The notes under the pieces were generated by a model that was given only the letters and a program-made list of their open reading frames with translations, had not been told where the DNA came from and did no database searches. Of a stretch of DNA of 64,000 bases, positions 42,677-55,056 are shown piece by piece; within the stretch, counting starts at the first letter, position 1; each line of letters begins with the position of its first letter. Origin of the DNA: Skeletonema tropicum (taxonomy: Eukaryota > Bacillariophyta > Thalassiosirophyceae > Thalassiosirales > Thalassiosiraceae); the NCBI GenBank assembly GCA_037178625.1, contig CM074129.1, positions 3,410,001 through 3,474,000 of the forward strand. The letters are read 5' to 3'. Both the position numbers and the translations under genes were made by a program.

Positions 42677-44506
42677 ATGCAATTGCTGCAACTGGCCGTT
42701 ATCATAATACACTTCAGTGCCCATGCATATGCAAGGGAGGAGAAGAGCATTAGCTACATAACTACTTGCGTCCCCCAAGGCCCCAACGGCGATTGTGGTT
42801 TTGGAATATTCAATGACAATACTTGTGAATGCAACTGTATACCTCCTTATTGCTTTGACGAATTGTATCAATCATGTGTTTCGGTAAGATTTTTCACTAT
42901 TATATGCAGTTTAATTCTGTCTTACTGTTTGCACATCTAACTGAATTGTTCCGCACAAAATCAAATTATGTAGCAAGGATCATGTCACAATCCATTTGAA
43001 GGCTGCACGCCATATGTCAATTGTCCATATTATTACAATCCTTCTGGTAAATGTGATAGCTCGCCAGAGATACACCCTGGTGTATTCACGGTCTTTTGGG
43101 ACGCTTTCTCATGTTGTACAGCTAATTTTCCATCCGAAGTATCGAAGTGTGTAGCCGCTGCTGCAGAGACTTCGGAACCAACTGTTGCGCCGACATCAGT
43201 AGCTGTATCAAAGAAATTAGTATCAATACCTCCAATACCTATTACGTTCTTGGTCAATTTAACTTCTCCTCTAGAGCTTGAAGTGAATATGTTGGAAGCT
43301 ATTATTATCAACTCAACCGCCAATGAAGTTGAAAGTGAATTACATGCAACAATACAATCAATGAAGCTTTCAACAAGGACAAATCAAGAGGGAGGAGGTG
43401 TAGACTTATCGTTTGAGATACATCCCATCGTCATTATTGATGCAGACATGAGCTACACTGTTCAGGACATGCGTGCTTCGATCTTGAAAATATTGAACAA
43501 TCAAAATAGCATCATTGCTTTACAAATTGAAGAGCTTTTGGGGCAGGATATTGATATGTTAATACCATCAATACAGAGCAATGATGGCGTCAAGGATAGC
43601 AACAACATACTCACTGCTGTTCTAGCGAGTACATTATCAGCCATATCTATTCTGATTTGCGTTGGTGGTCTAATAATACGTCAAAGAGGAAAACGGAAAA
43701 ACAAGTCATTGACAGTGCAGGAAGTTGCAGTAGCGAACAATAATCAGATTGTTGCAGTTGATCATAACTCAGCTGTGGGCTCTACTCTGCAACATCAAAT
43801 AGCCGATGACGCGTCACTCTCATTTAGAGCACATGAGACGGACGATGGATACGATGGAGGCAACTCGACGTACAATATGAATACTGCTTTCAATGAATCA
43901 GATTTTTCCTTACCGACAATCGCCTCTTCAGTAGGAGAAGGTGATAGTGTATTGGGCTTGCTGTATTATGAAGGTGGTCCGGACTCTTCAGAGAGTGAGG
44001 AAGATGGACACCAGTCAAGAGCGGCTTCTCGCGCATCTCGAAGAAGCCGGCGATCGAGTAGATCAAAGAAATCCAAACAAAAATCAACAGATCCTCGTAA
44101 ATACAGAGCAAGTGCAACAAAAACATCTCGTAGAAGCAGTAGAGAAATTTCACTGGAAAAGGTAGACGAGGGCAACGACTATCGGCGAAGCAAGAGCAAG
44201 AAACCAGACCCCGATGGCTTCGACGCAAGTACGATAACGTCAGCATCACATTCTCGACAAGGATCGGCGATTATCAATAGAGGAGGATCATTGGCACCGA
44301 CAAATGTGTCCAGTATTGCAGATGCCGACGATTCATTAATTTTTGATACCTATCCACCAATGCGTCCTCCTGCAGGTGTTGAATCAGTGGCATCCACTGC
44401 TCACGCACCCAGCATTGTGACCGAGCATTCAACGAAATCAAAATCTATTCCACGCTACGATTCTCAAAGCAAACGAAATATTCCTGGCGGTTTGAGAGGA
44501 GGATGA
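42677..44506 (+). CDS. Type I membrane protein with Cys-rich ectodomain
   Basis: Two exons, join(42677..42883, 42974..44506), encode 579 residues; the 90-nt intron runs from GTAAGA to ATGTAG. A signal peptide (MQLLQLAVIIIHFSAHAYA) is followed by a cysteine-rich stretch spanning the exon junction (CGFGIFNDNTCECNCIPPYC, QGSCHNPFEGC, FSCCTANF). A beta/alpha region with potential N-glycosylation sites comes next, then one transmembrane helix near residues 282-306. The cytoplasmic tail of ~270 residues is Ser/Arg/Lys-rich (SRASRRSRRSSRSKKSK) with acidic patches. A surface receptor or wall-anchor role is possible; I recognise no named family. Confidence 0.7.
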
Positions 44507-45186
44507 TGGCGAAGACCGCGCCGATGCATACTTACTCTGTCAGCGTCAAGTCGGGCGAACGCTCACATGATCTACAAATCAACCGGACAAGACACCCCGA
44601 TTATTAGAGATGGTTACAAATAAGAACCAAACCTTTCTTTTCTTTTATTTGAAAGCAGAGATGATATGATCAAAGAATGACCCTGCTCTAGAGAAAAGAT
44701 GTTAACATTGGCTGATCAGCCAGGCGATCAACATACTTTGGCAACCCAGACTTAGTTGTAGAGAGAAGTATCTTATGGACAAATAACGACTTACTGGTAT
44801 CACAAGACATGTATGTAGGAATACAGTCTACAAAAGGCCCTACAAATTATCTAGCTTCTTACCTGCGCCCCATTCCAATTTTATCAGCCCCTCTTTAGCC
44901 CAACCGGTATTCGCACTTACCAGCCTAAACTCGCCCGAAAACAAAAAACAACGACAACACTGATGACCATGGCAGAGGCGGAGGCGGCCGTGTTATGTTA
45001 GAGCTAATCTAAGAAGCAGATCGCACAACAACGTTGTTTAATTGTCTGCCTATTCCGAAAAAAAAAATGGTGCCTTCCAACTGCTGCTCTATTGAGGATG
45101 AGAGTCTTCCCCTACACGCGCACGCGGATTTTGTGAACATTGTTATTTCTCCTCATACATTTTCATCGATCCATAATAGACGGAAG
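44507..45186. other. Intergenic region, 680 bases
   Basis: Between two plus-strand genes for extracytoplasmic proteins. A CTCTAGAG palindrome lies at 44686-44693. An open frame before 45187 is in phase with the next gene (an ATG at 45067 would extend it by 40 residues) but masks its signal peptide. Confidence 0.4.
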
Positions 45187-48100
45187 ATGATACGGCAGCG
45201 TTGCACCATAAAGAAGAAGATCACGAAATCAGCCCTTCTTTTGATAGTGCAGATTCTAATATTGGGCTGTCGGGCTTCAAGTGAACACGATGACGCTGTT
45301 CTGCAACGACAGCTACAGGTTCAAGATAATTGGATTGCGGATCAAGGTGGACTTCGCTGCACCAACGACCAAGAGCAGGAGAGCTGGATGACAAGTCATA
45401 AAACAATCCCAGACTGCTGTAGAAGTCACTTTGCCTGGGATGAACAAAAATGTTTGCAGAATACAGCTAAGTGGCTTAGTGAGGCAACTAATCCCTTTTT
45501 TTCAGAACTTCATCAACAAGAAAAATTCTATCCCGACACGGCTGCTGGGATTTGTAGACCAGATTCGCCTCAGAGACCTGAATGGATGAGCATTTTGGTT
45601 TCAAGTTACAGTCAGTGCTGCCAAGAGCACATTCCATGGGACATTGAAAAGTGTATGCAGGGGAGTGCGCGGGTGAATGACGACGTGTCAGCTTCTACAG
45701 AAAGTTTCTATCCCGACACGGCTGCTGGAATCTGTAAACCAGATTCGCCAGAGAGACCTGCATGGATGAATATTCTGGTTTCAAGTTACAGTCAGTGTTG
45801 TCAAGAACACATACCATGGGACATTGAAAATTGTATGAAGGGGAATGTCCCGGTGAATGACGACGTGTCAGATTCGTCACAATTATACTATCCCGACACG
45901 ACTGCTGGGATTTGTAAACCAGATTCGCCTCAGAGACCTACATGGATGAATATTCTGGTTCCAAGTTACAGTCAGTGTTGTCAAGAGTACATACCATTTG
46001 ACACTGAAAATTGTATGAAGGGGAATGTCCCGGTGAATGACGACGTGTCAGATTCGTCACAATTATACTATCCCGACACGACTGCTGGGATTTGTAAACC
46101 AGATTCGCCAGAGAGACCTAAATGGATGAATATTCTGGTTCCAAGTTACAGTCAGTGTTGTCAAGAGTACATACCATTTGACACTGAAAATTGTATGAAG
46201 GGGAATGTCCCGGTGAATGACGACGTGTCAGATTCGTCACAATTATACTATCCCGACGCGACTGCTGGGATTTGTAAACCAGATTCGCCAGAGAGACCTA
46301 CATGGATGAATATTCTGGTTCCAGGGTACAGAAAGTGCTGTGAAGATCACTTAGCATATGATTTTGAGAAGTGTATGAATAATGAACCGGAACCGCTACC
46401 GCAAATCAACCCGATCTATTTTACTGTAACGCCTCCAACATCAACTCCTACGTTGGCCGGCTTTTATGCCGATGCTACTCTTAGGAAGTGTCTGCGGAAT
46501 TCACCAAACAAGCCTGCTTGGAACGAAGATTTGGCACCAACTCATTTAGAATGTTGTAGAAAATATCTCGACTGGGCATTCAAAGATTGTGTTGCCGACA
46601 TACCACCCACGTTCCGGCCAACATCGTATCCAATCGCAGCAAAGGACATTCCTGATCCGACAACTTCACCGACGGAGAGCCCTCACGTCGGTGGCTTCTA
46701 TGCTGATGATGTTGCTAGACAGTGTCTACCAAATTCGGCAGACAGGCCCATGTGGAACACAAACATTGCTGCAACTCATTTAGAATGCTGTCAAAAATAT
46801 CTCGATTGGGCGTTCGTTGAATGCGTGGTGAACATACCTCCATCATTGAAGCCAACAAGAACTCCCACGATTGCGCCGACACCGAAACCGACTAAAACGC
46901 CTGTGACTGCTGAGGTAAGTTTTTTTTTATCATGGAAGTATTCATTGCTCATGATACGTCGACCGTGCTCACTAACCGTCGTTCTCGTTTCAGCCAACAA
47001 TATCTTTTACGCCAACATCAAGGCCAACGACTTCGCCGACAACTCTATATTGGAAGCCAACAAGTGTTCCCTCGATTGCGCCGACAGCTCAACCGACTGA
47101 ATCTCAAACACCTACTAATACGCCTACGACAGGAACACCAACAATTGAGCCAACAACATCAGCACCAACTCGAAATCCCTCAACTATTCTGTATTATGCC
47201 GATACCACTCTGTCGCATTGCCTAGAAGATTCGATTGATAGGCCGCAATGGAATGATGAATTTACAGCAGACTATAAAGAATGCTGTGAAAAATTCTTGC
47301 CGTGGGTATTTGGTGAATGTATGAAGCATAAGCCAGTGGATCCATCAGTAACTACAACTTCAAGCACGAGTGACCCAACTAGTAGCCCTACCACAACTAG
47401 GTATTATGCTGATACTTCTTTGTCAAGATGTGTCAAAGACTCGATAACAAGACCACGTTGGATTGAAGAATCAGCCCTTGAATCAGATTATTCCGAGTGT
47501 TGCAAAATTCATCTAAACTGGGTATACGATGCCTGTATGGAACACGCACCTGAGGAACCCGAGCAACCTGATGCGGAGGAAGAAATGGTTGAAATGGATG
47601 CTACAGTCCCAGCTGTCATTGACTGTCTCAAACTTCGACGAGGTGCATGCAACCAAAACAGTTCATGCAAGTGGTTAGGAGCCCCCCACAGGCGATGCGA
47701 TTTTAAAGATGGCGAGAATAGCGCGGCTTCCAGTACTACGACAACAACTGCCCCGTCACTGCACAAATATTACGTAAATACGATCAATGGAAAATGTCTC
47801 ATTCACACTGCCGACACGCCATTGTGGGTAGTCATTCACAAGAATTTTGAGGAATGTTGTGAAGCGTCATGGTTTGTCAATTGTAAAGAGTTCATTCCCC
47901 TGGCACCAATGAGTGGAACTGTCGGTTCTAGCGAAGATGAAAACAAAGTGATTGAAGTAATTGCGCGAGGATCACTAAATCTTTACTTCCTAGCAGACCT
48001 TCCATCGCCGAATTCACTCAAGTGGATGAGGCTCATTAAAGCTCTGAGAGAAACCTTCATGACGATACTTCAAGGAAGTGAGCAATATCACCCGGGGATA

Positions 48101-50659
48101 GAATTGAGCTTTGTGAGCCTTGGCTACACGAGTTTGTTGCAAAGACGTCTCTCTCCTGCACAAGAGTCGGTAGAGACTGGTGTTCGTCAACTGCAGGAAT
48201 TAACAAAGCTTGAATTTGAATTGACTATTCCAATTCTCTGCGATTCCGATTGTCAATTGAATACCTGGAATTTGGGTGTTGAAACATTCGAGAAAATGGA
48301 GAAATACTTCGTTGACGCAGTCAACTCAGGAGTTTTAGCTACTCTCCTGCTCGAGAGTGGCAAAGCGTTAGGTATTTTTTATACCACATCCGACGCCCCA
48401 GTCGCTGGAGATGCGAAATTAACCTATCAGTATTCCATTTCAAGTAAAAAAACGTGGATGCCAAGCCCAGGGCCAACTTCGCTCACAATGGAAGAAGTAT
48501 ATGCTGAGGTTGACGAGTTGGATGAAGAGTTGGACGAAGAGTTTGAGTTGGAGTTTTATCCCGATTACGTGAATGACGTTTGCAAGTCGGATGGCAATGC
48601 GCCCAGCTACGAAGACAATTTTTTCGACACTCTGGAGGATTGCTGCAATTTCCCATGGATTGATTATGGCACATGTAAAAGGAACAGCGTGGTTGCGACA
48701 AGGCCACCCACACCTCGTCCGACGCGACTACCGACGCGACTACCGACACGAAAGCCAACACCAAAGCCATCAGAAACGTCAACCAGTGATAGTCTACAGC
48801 AAAATTCAGGAGCAGCCTGTTCTTTGATCAGTCGTAGAGGAAAGTGCAATTGGACATCAGGCTGCGAGTGGAAATCTACAGCTTCCGGGAATTATTGTGT
48901 CTCTGTAACCGCTTTCAATGAAGCTATCCCTCCACCAACTATCCCCCCAACACGGTTTCCAACGCGATTTCCAACACGGTTACCAACGCGATTTCCAACA
49001 CGAAAGCCATCGCCAAAGCCAACCGCAAAGCCTCAAACTCCCAAACCAACTACACTTGTATACTATCCGGATCTTGCTGCTGGTGTATGTAAATTTGATG
49101 GCAATCACGCAGGAATTCCATATCAGTTTGCGACAGCTAAAGATTGTTGTCGCAACCGCTTGTTTGATTTTGTTTTTTGTATGAAGATGACGGATCCGTA
49201 TGCTATCATAGAAACTGAAGTCCCTACTCCGAGACCCACACCTAGTCCTACTCCGAATCCTACTCCGAGACCCACACCTAGTCCTACTCCGAAACCCACA
49301 CCTAGTCCTACTCCGAGATCTACTCCGAGACCAACACCTAGTCCTACTCCGAGACCTACACCGAAGCCAATTACACCGAATTCAACAGATGAGCCAACTA
49401 GCTGCAAATGGCATCCCGATCCTGTAGCTTTCGGGACTTGCAAATACTCGAATGAATACCCGAGCATCTGGGCGAGTTCTGGCATGGCAGAAAATTATTT
49501 GCACAACTCTTACGAAGCTTGTTGTAGTATAGTGTTCAAGAATATCGGATGTTCAAAGGTAGAAGCGTGCCAAATCGATGAACCCAGCACGACGGTAACT
49601 TTAAAGCCAACAGTGCCTATTCCCATGCCGCCCACTTCAAAGCCAACGACAAGAACACCGACGCTGCGGCCAACCACAGCAACGCCGACGCCGTGGCCAA
49701 CCACAGCAACGCCGACACCGCTACCAACGAGTCAGGCGCCAACCCAGGCGCCAACCCCATACACCCTTCCACCTGTAATCAAAGGTACCATCGACGCCAC
49801 GGAGTTTACAACGGGCATCTTTGACGGATTTGAGAAAGGTCTAACTTCTGTTTGGCCTTGGGCTACGACTTCAACTCTTCCTTGGTCTCTTGATACGTCT
49901 GAAACTTTTGAGGGTAGCTTCTCTGCTCGCAGCTCTCCAGTGAAGAATATGGGCGATAAGTCCAACCTTCATATTGCAATCACATCCCCTCATGGAGGCG
50001 TGATCGACTTTTGGATCAAGGCTGATGTTCAGATGCCTTATAGTGCTGTTTTCATCTACATTGACTCGGAAAGCGAGTTTGGTTTTACATACCCTACTAG
50101 TGAGTGGCAGTCAATTACTATGGAAATTCCCGAAGGGCAGCATGTTGTAAAGATTTCTGTGCAGAAGCCTGATTTTTTTCTACCACCTGGAGGAAATCAC
50201 GTGTCGCATACGGCTTGGTTAGATAGTGTCACGTACACCCCAAAAATTATAGAAGGGTTCGAAGGGGGAAAGCTGGAGTTTGACTCCGAAATGTCTTTCG
50301 TTGGTGGAGTTCCATGGGGATTTGATTCAAGTGTTGCCTACGAAGGAACCACCTCGCTACGTAGTCCCATCATTTTCACTGGTCAATCCAACGTTTTATT
50401 GGAAATGATCATGCCAAAAAGTGGATCCCTCATTAGTTTCTGGTACAGGGCAAGTGTTTCTATGCCATATGATAGGTTTACTTTCAAAATTAATGGACAG
50501 ATAAGGGTTGACGTCACTCAAAGGCAGGACGACTGGAAACAATTCACGACCTTTATACCAGCTGGAGAAGCAGTAATAGAATGGTCTTACAAAGTGTCAT
50601 CTGCAGGGCAATTAGGAAGAGTTTGGATTGATGATATTCAGATTATTCCTAGATATTAA
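45187..50659 (+). CDS. Large secreted cysteine-repeat protein with C-terminal beta-sandwich pair
   Basis: Two exons, join(45187..46914, 46994..50659), give 1797 residues. The 79-nt intron has a GTAAGT donor and a TTTCAG acceptor, and the Pro/Thr linker reads straight through it. I chose the start so that the signal peptide ([20 protein letters not shown]) is N-terminal. About 14 units follow the pattern Y(Y/F)-x-D-x(5)-C-x(4)-P-x-W, then CC, an aromatic run and a final C. Units 2-6 are 60-residue copies. Later units are separated by Thr/Pro linkers such as [13 protein letters not shown]. Two short Cys motifs ([26 protein letters not shown]) and a ~150-residue globular domain interrupt the series. 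Two similar ~135-residue beta-sandwich domains ([12 protein letters not shown] and [12 protein letters not shown]) close the protein. A wall or adhesive role is inferred. Confidence 0.8.
45529..46428. repeat. Five tandem 180-bp coding repeats
   Basis: Units start at about 45529, 45709, 45889, 46069 and 46249, each exactly 180 bases (60 codons) and containing tatcccgacacg and tgttgtcaagag words. The inner units are nearly identical at the base level, including synonymous sites, so they arose or were homogenised recently. The outer units are more diverged. Confidence 0.9.
49204..49380. repeat. Thr/Pro-linker microrepeat
   Basis: Imperfect repeats of cctactccgagacccacacc and variants encode a run of PTP.PTP tetrads joining two cysteine units of the secreted protein. 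Similar shorter runs occur at 48705-48770, 48940-49030 and 49640-49760. Confidence 0.8.
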
Positions 50660-50693
50660 AAGATAAGATATCTATTGAAATATTGACGTTTCA

Positions 50694-52001
50694 TTATAGC
50701 ACACGAAGTTTTACAAAGCGGTCGCGTCCGCAAAAGTCCTTGTAGGTAGATATACATTCAACTCCTAAACGCGCTGATTCCTGAGATCCAGGAGATAACC
50801 AATCTGCTATAAGAGAAGGATGAGAGTCATCGACTTCCATCCAGCAATTTCCACTTGTCCATTCCGGCAAGCGTCTAACTATGTGTCTAATTATGTCTAA
50901 TCCATCGTCTCCGCCACATAACGCTTTGTCACTTTCATACCTACTAACATCTTCTGACAAGGTTGCCATATCTTTTGATGGGATATACGGAGGGTTCGAA
51001 ACTACAATATCAAAGTCCATCTTGTAGGTGTTGCACTCCTGTGTATTTGTAAAATCATCTGCGGAGCATAAAATTGCTTCGTACATTGTATTCACCTCGA
51101 GTCCTTCTTTCGTATCAACATGGTTTGCCAAGAACCTTTTTGCATTGTTGTTCGACAACTCTACTGCTTCAGGCAGAACATCAAGTGCTACCACTTGTAC
51201 TTCATCACAGTATCTATTGACGATCGCCAAACCAATAGCTCCAGTACCACAACCTACATCCAGTATGCGTATTCTTTCGCTGGTGCTACCTCTATTTCGA
51301 ATCAATTCTGAGACTTCCTCCAAAACAAATTCAACCAACTCCTCAGTTTCGGGTCTTGGACAGAGCATTGGCTCTTTGATTTTCAAACCAACCAAATCGT
51401 GAAAGTCCCACTGACCAATGATGTATTGTAACGGTTCCAAGTGCATTCTCCTATTGAGCAAAGATTGGAAAGTATTGCATTGTTCTTCAGACATTGGTTG
51501 ATTTGCCAGTATGGAGTTTGAAGTAGATGGCAGTCTCAGTATTTCCCGCAACTCACGATGACCATGCTCCCAGCTTAGATCCAATGAATACGACAATAAG
51601 TTCAGGGCACTTTCTTCTGGCTCTGGAATTGATTTCATCTCTAGAGCTTGGATTGCATCGTTCAATGCAGTTTGTACTGTTATACCAGGAGTCGGCTGCA
51701 CTGCTGCTGCTGCATCGTCGCCAATGTCGCTTGATAGGTGTCGAGCAGTCGAGTACATAGAAGTACTATGTAAAGGAATCATACTTCCATTTCGTATCTT
51801 GCACCGAGTATGCATGGGAAAGGATAGAGATGAACAAATTTTGCGATGTCGGCCACTCATTGATATTATTTTTTGTGATGCCGTGCTCGATGAAAAAGCG
51901 CACCTTCTTCTCGCTGCTGCTTGAACTCTCGTCCAGTTCGCAGACGACGACAGAAGTAAAAGCATTATTTTTAGAATCAATTGCACCGTGTAGGCGGGCA
52001 T
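50694..52001 (-). CDS. PrmC/HemK-type release-factor glutamine methyltransferase
   Basis: 435 residues, with ATG at 52001. An N-terminal ~130 residues of low conservation may include an organelle-targeting sequence. Then come a helical PrmC N-domain (NLLSYSLDLSWEH, RRMHLEPLQYIIGQWDF) and the SAM-binding core with ILDVGCGTGAIG (about residue 245). The catalytic NPPY lies at 336-339, then EVDDSHPSLI and a C-terminal FCGRDRFVKL. PrmC methylates the Gln of the GGQ motif of class I release factors. The length and N-terminus suggest mitochondrial or plastid location (inference). Convergent with the secreted-protein gene, with only 34 bases between. Confidence 0.9.
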   Translation of the reverse strand: MPAYTVQLILKIMLLLLSSSANWTRVQAAARRRCAFSSSTASQKIISMSGRHRKICSSLSFPMHTRCKIRNGSMIPLHSTSMYSTARHLSSDIGDDAAAAVQPTPGITVQTALNDAIQALEMKSIPEPEESALNLLSYSLDLSWEHGHRELREILRLPSTSNSILANQPMSEEQCNTFQSLLNRRMHLEPLQYIIGQWDFHDLVGLKIKEPMLCPRPETEELVEFVLEEVSELIRNRGSTSERIRILDVGCGTGAIGLAIVNRYCDEVQVVALDVLPEAVELSNNNAKRFLANHVDTKEGLEVNTMYEAILCSADDFTNTQECNTYKMDFDIVVSNPPYIPSKDMATLSEDVSRYESDKALCGGDDGLDIIRHIVRRLPEWTSGNCWMEVDDSHPSLIADWLSPGSQESARLGVECISTYKDFCGRDRFVKLRVL

Positions 52002-52326
52002 GGCTACTGTATAAAGAGATCTCTGCAGCTAAGTGGCAAGGATAGTACCACTGATGCAGCTCGCCTGATGCTCTCTCACTTATCGCATCGCATAATAACT
52101 CGCATCTATCTCGCATGCAATGAATTTGGCGCCACTCCATAAAAATGGCGCCACAATTAAAAGAACATCAAAAATTTGGCGAGAGATGGAAGATGGAAGG
52201 CCGGCTGATGGAAGGTGCCGATGATGATGAGGTGACGATGAAGAGCTGATAAATCCACCATAAGTAGAGTGTCAGCGAGGAACAGATGTGTTATTGGTGG
52301 CAATAGCGAAACAACAATAATCCAAT
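52002..52326. other. Divergent intergenic region
   Basis: 325 bases between the PrmC-like gene (-) and the BioD-like gene (+), with repeated gatggaag words at about 52185-52215. No gene seen. Confidence 0.4.
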
Positions 52327-54026
52327 ATGCAAAGAAGCTACATTCTCTGTAAGGCTGCTGGACCGGCATCATTATGTCGTCGCTTTTTCTCCTCAGGCAC
52401 AGGAGGTCAGCGGCCAATTTTCGTAGCTGCAACCAAACAGCATGTGAGTTCGTACGATGTATTTGTTGTGTGCTACACATATCATGCCTTTGGTATTCTC
52501 ACATTGTGCTCTCCATTCCTTGCAAAAAAGGTCGGCAAAACAACCACCTCTCTTGCGCTAATGGCTGGGCTACAAAAACGATTTCCAAAGGTCGGTTTCA
52601 TTAAACCAGTTGGTCAACAGCACGTCACAGTCCATTCAGACAGTAAGTTCTGGTCTAGATCTCTTATTAAACTTCTCAATTTGTCATAATCACTGCCATC
52701 ATTGTAATACGGCAACATGCTTAACACTACCTCTCTGGTTTAACCACGTCATCCAATCCACAGCTCTAGGGAAAGAGATCCGTGTCGATAAAGATATCTG
52801 TCTTCTGAAAGAACAATTCCATCTTGACCACATCGATTACCGACACATGAGTCCTGTCATGTAAGATTTGATTATAACGCTATGTTTATTTTCACCATGT
52901 TGACTTTGAGCCTAATCTTCTTTTAGCATTCCTCGTGGCTATACCAAGGATTACATCGAGGGCAAAATATCCCATGAAGAACAATTGAAGGATATCGAGC
53001 ATGCATACGAAAAAGTATCAGAAGCTAGTGATGTAGTATTGATGGAGGGGACTGGGCATTGTGCTGTGGGAAGTGTTGTAGGTGTGAATAATGCACAAGT
53101 AGCTGGTATGTTGGGGGCAAGCATGATTCTGATTGCAAATGGTGGATTGGGGTCTGCCTTTGATGAACTTGGTGAGTTGCTTTGTGCATGTGGTTGCATG
53201 CAACTCTCTTGAAAAGCATCTATGTGACTCAAGTCTTTCATGATATAATACTTTTACGTCCAAAGAGCTGAATCGCGTTTTATGCGAAAAGTATAACGTC
53301 CCAATTGCTGGGGTGGTAATCAACAAGGTAATACCGAACAAATATGACCAAACTAAGCAGTAAGTGGTACAAGTGACATTTTCTTCATTGATTGCAGCCT
53401 TTATGCTAATGATGATGTGCTGTGCCACAAAACCATGTTTGAAACACTGCCATTGCAGTTACATGTCAAAAGCATTTCAAGATGCATGGGGAGTACCGTT
53501 ACTTGGGTGTATTCCTGACCGTCCTTTCTTGGGATGTCCAGCATTAGCTGATCTTGAGCGTTTGTTCAAAACAGAGTTGGTTAGTGGACAGAAGCACAGA
53601 TACCGTCATTATTCAGTGAACGACATGAACTTGATAACAACCAGTTTGACTCGCTTCCTTGAGAACATACGAACCAAACACCCTCGAACACTTTATGTAT
53701 GTCATGTGACAAGAGATGATATTATTTTAGGCTTTATGGCAGAATTTCAGCGCAATAGAAGAGATGAGGAGAGACCATTCGAGGCATCCCTGCTAGTGTG
53801 TGGCCGCAAAGGCAAATACCAAATGGCTGATGAAGTTAGAGATATGTTTGAAGGCTTGGATGGGGCACCTGTGATGGTAGTCGAATACAGTACGCACCAA
53901 GCAATGAATATGATCCACAACTTTACACCCAAGCTGAATATAGATGATAAGAATCGCGTCAGAAAGGCTGTAGAGCACTACGAACCGTACATTGATTTTG
54001 ATCTATTGCTAGAGAGAACGTCTTAA
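52327..54026 (+). CDS. BioD-like P-loop / DRTGG-type protein, six exons
   Basis: join(52327..52443, 52531..52642, 52764..52860, 52927..53171, 53266..53359, 53459..54026) encodes 410 residues; all five introns are GT-AG and keep frame. The P-loop ATKQHVGKTTTSLAL spans the first intron. The N-terminal half resembles dethiobiotin synthetase and the AAA_26 domain of phosphotransacetylases (GFIKPVGQQ, VVLMEGTGH, ILIANGGLGSAFDEL, GVVINKV). The C-terminal half (GCIPDRPFLGCPALADLERL, then TLYVCHVTRDDIILGFMAEF) resembles a DRTGG-type regulatory domain. Bacterial relatives are often the N-terminal part of Pta. No catalytic phosphotransacetylase domain is attached. The N-terminus (RRFFSSGTG) may target mitochondria. 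Function unproven. Confidence 0.75.
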
Positions 54027-55056
54027 AATATTGCAGCAGTTTAAATGCAGAGGAATTCAGTCATCGGCAGCTTGTTGCCATAACGAAAAAGGTCCAGTCA
54101 ACATATTTTTAGTGCTTTTGGATGGTTTTGGATGCAAGGAAAGGTACTTATGATCTGTTCCACATGAAAGATGAAGAGAAGCTATGTCAGGTTTATCTCA
54201 TGTTGAACAAAAGCTACCCTCTCTCAGCTCCCCTTTCCTCGACTCGATATTGTAGACTCCGCTTTGTTTTTTCAAATGAACGACGAACTTTTCTCAGAAC
54301 CTTCTCGGAACTTTGACGTTTAGTGAATTGTTCTTTTTTGGCTTTACTAATTTGACAATAGGGGGCAAGCACTCTAATAGGATAGATTAATTTGGTAGGT
54401 GTGATAACAGTAAGTGCGCATTATGCAAAATTATCTTCCATAAAAGGGGGGCATCAGCCCCCCAAAGCGAATTCCAAATTATCAGTCTTGTGGGTGCGCA
54501 TTGCTTGTCGGTTCCAACGCATCGTTTTGCCAGAACAACACGAAACACAACAGCGTTGCACCGACGCGAGAGATTCGAGCGCTGCTCACCCGCGATGCAC
54601 GAAATCATTGAGGCCAAATAGCACCATCGCGCCAAGCATTGGTGTCAACTAATACCACCGACACCATCATCGACAAAGTCCGGGAAGGAATTGAAAGTTC
54701 CCTCCGATAATATTGCTGCCGACTAACGTTGGGGCCTTCTAATAATATTGCAACAGTCTCCACTGCATTGGTTGAGACCGTCGCATTTATTTTCGGCAGC
54801 TGCAGCAACACACATCTTATGGTAGGTGCATCGGCTGCTTCATAGATGCTTTGGATGCATGCATATCCCATATGCATTACATAAATGTTCCATATTATAT
54901 AAATTTGCAATAGAAGCTGATTACATAATTTGTATTGCATTGATCTTACACAACATTACATCTCACGTGAACCTCCATCGTTTTTTCATCGACACATGTA
55001 CCGACCAACAGGGATCATCTTCCGAGCTACATCATACAATCAAAGTTCGTAAAAGG
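54027..55056. other. Intergenic region, about 1 kb
   Basis: No gene seen. Short open frames on both strands lack recognisable features. The right part carries the likely leader of the RRM gene. Confidence 0.4.

Noticed and set aside
48664..49965. Minus-strand Val/Gly-rich frames
   Set aside because: Complement of the Thr/Pro linker repeats of the secreted protein.
54605..54940. 111-codon minus-strand frame upstream of the RRM gene
   Set aside because: No motif and no plausible start context; it overlaps the likely promoter and leader.
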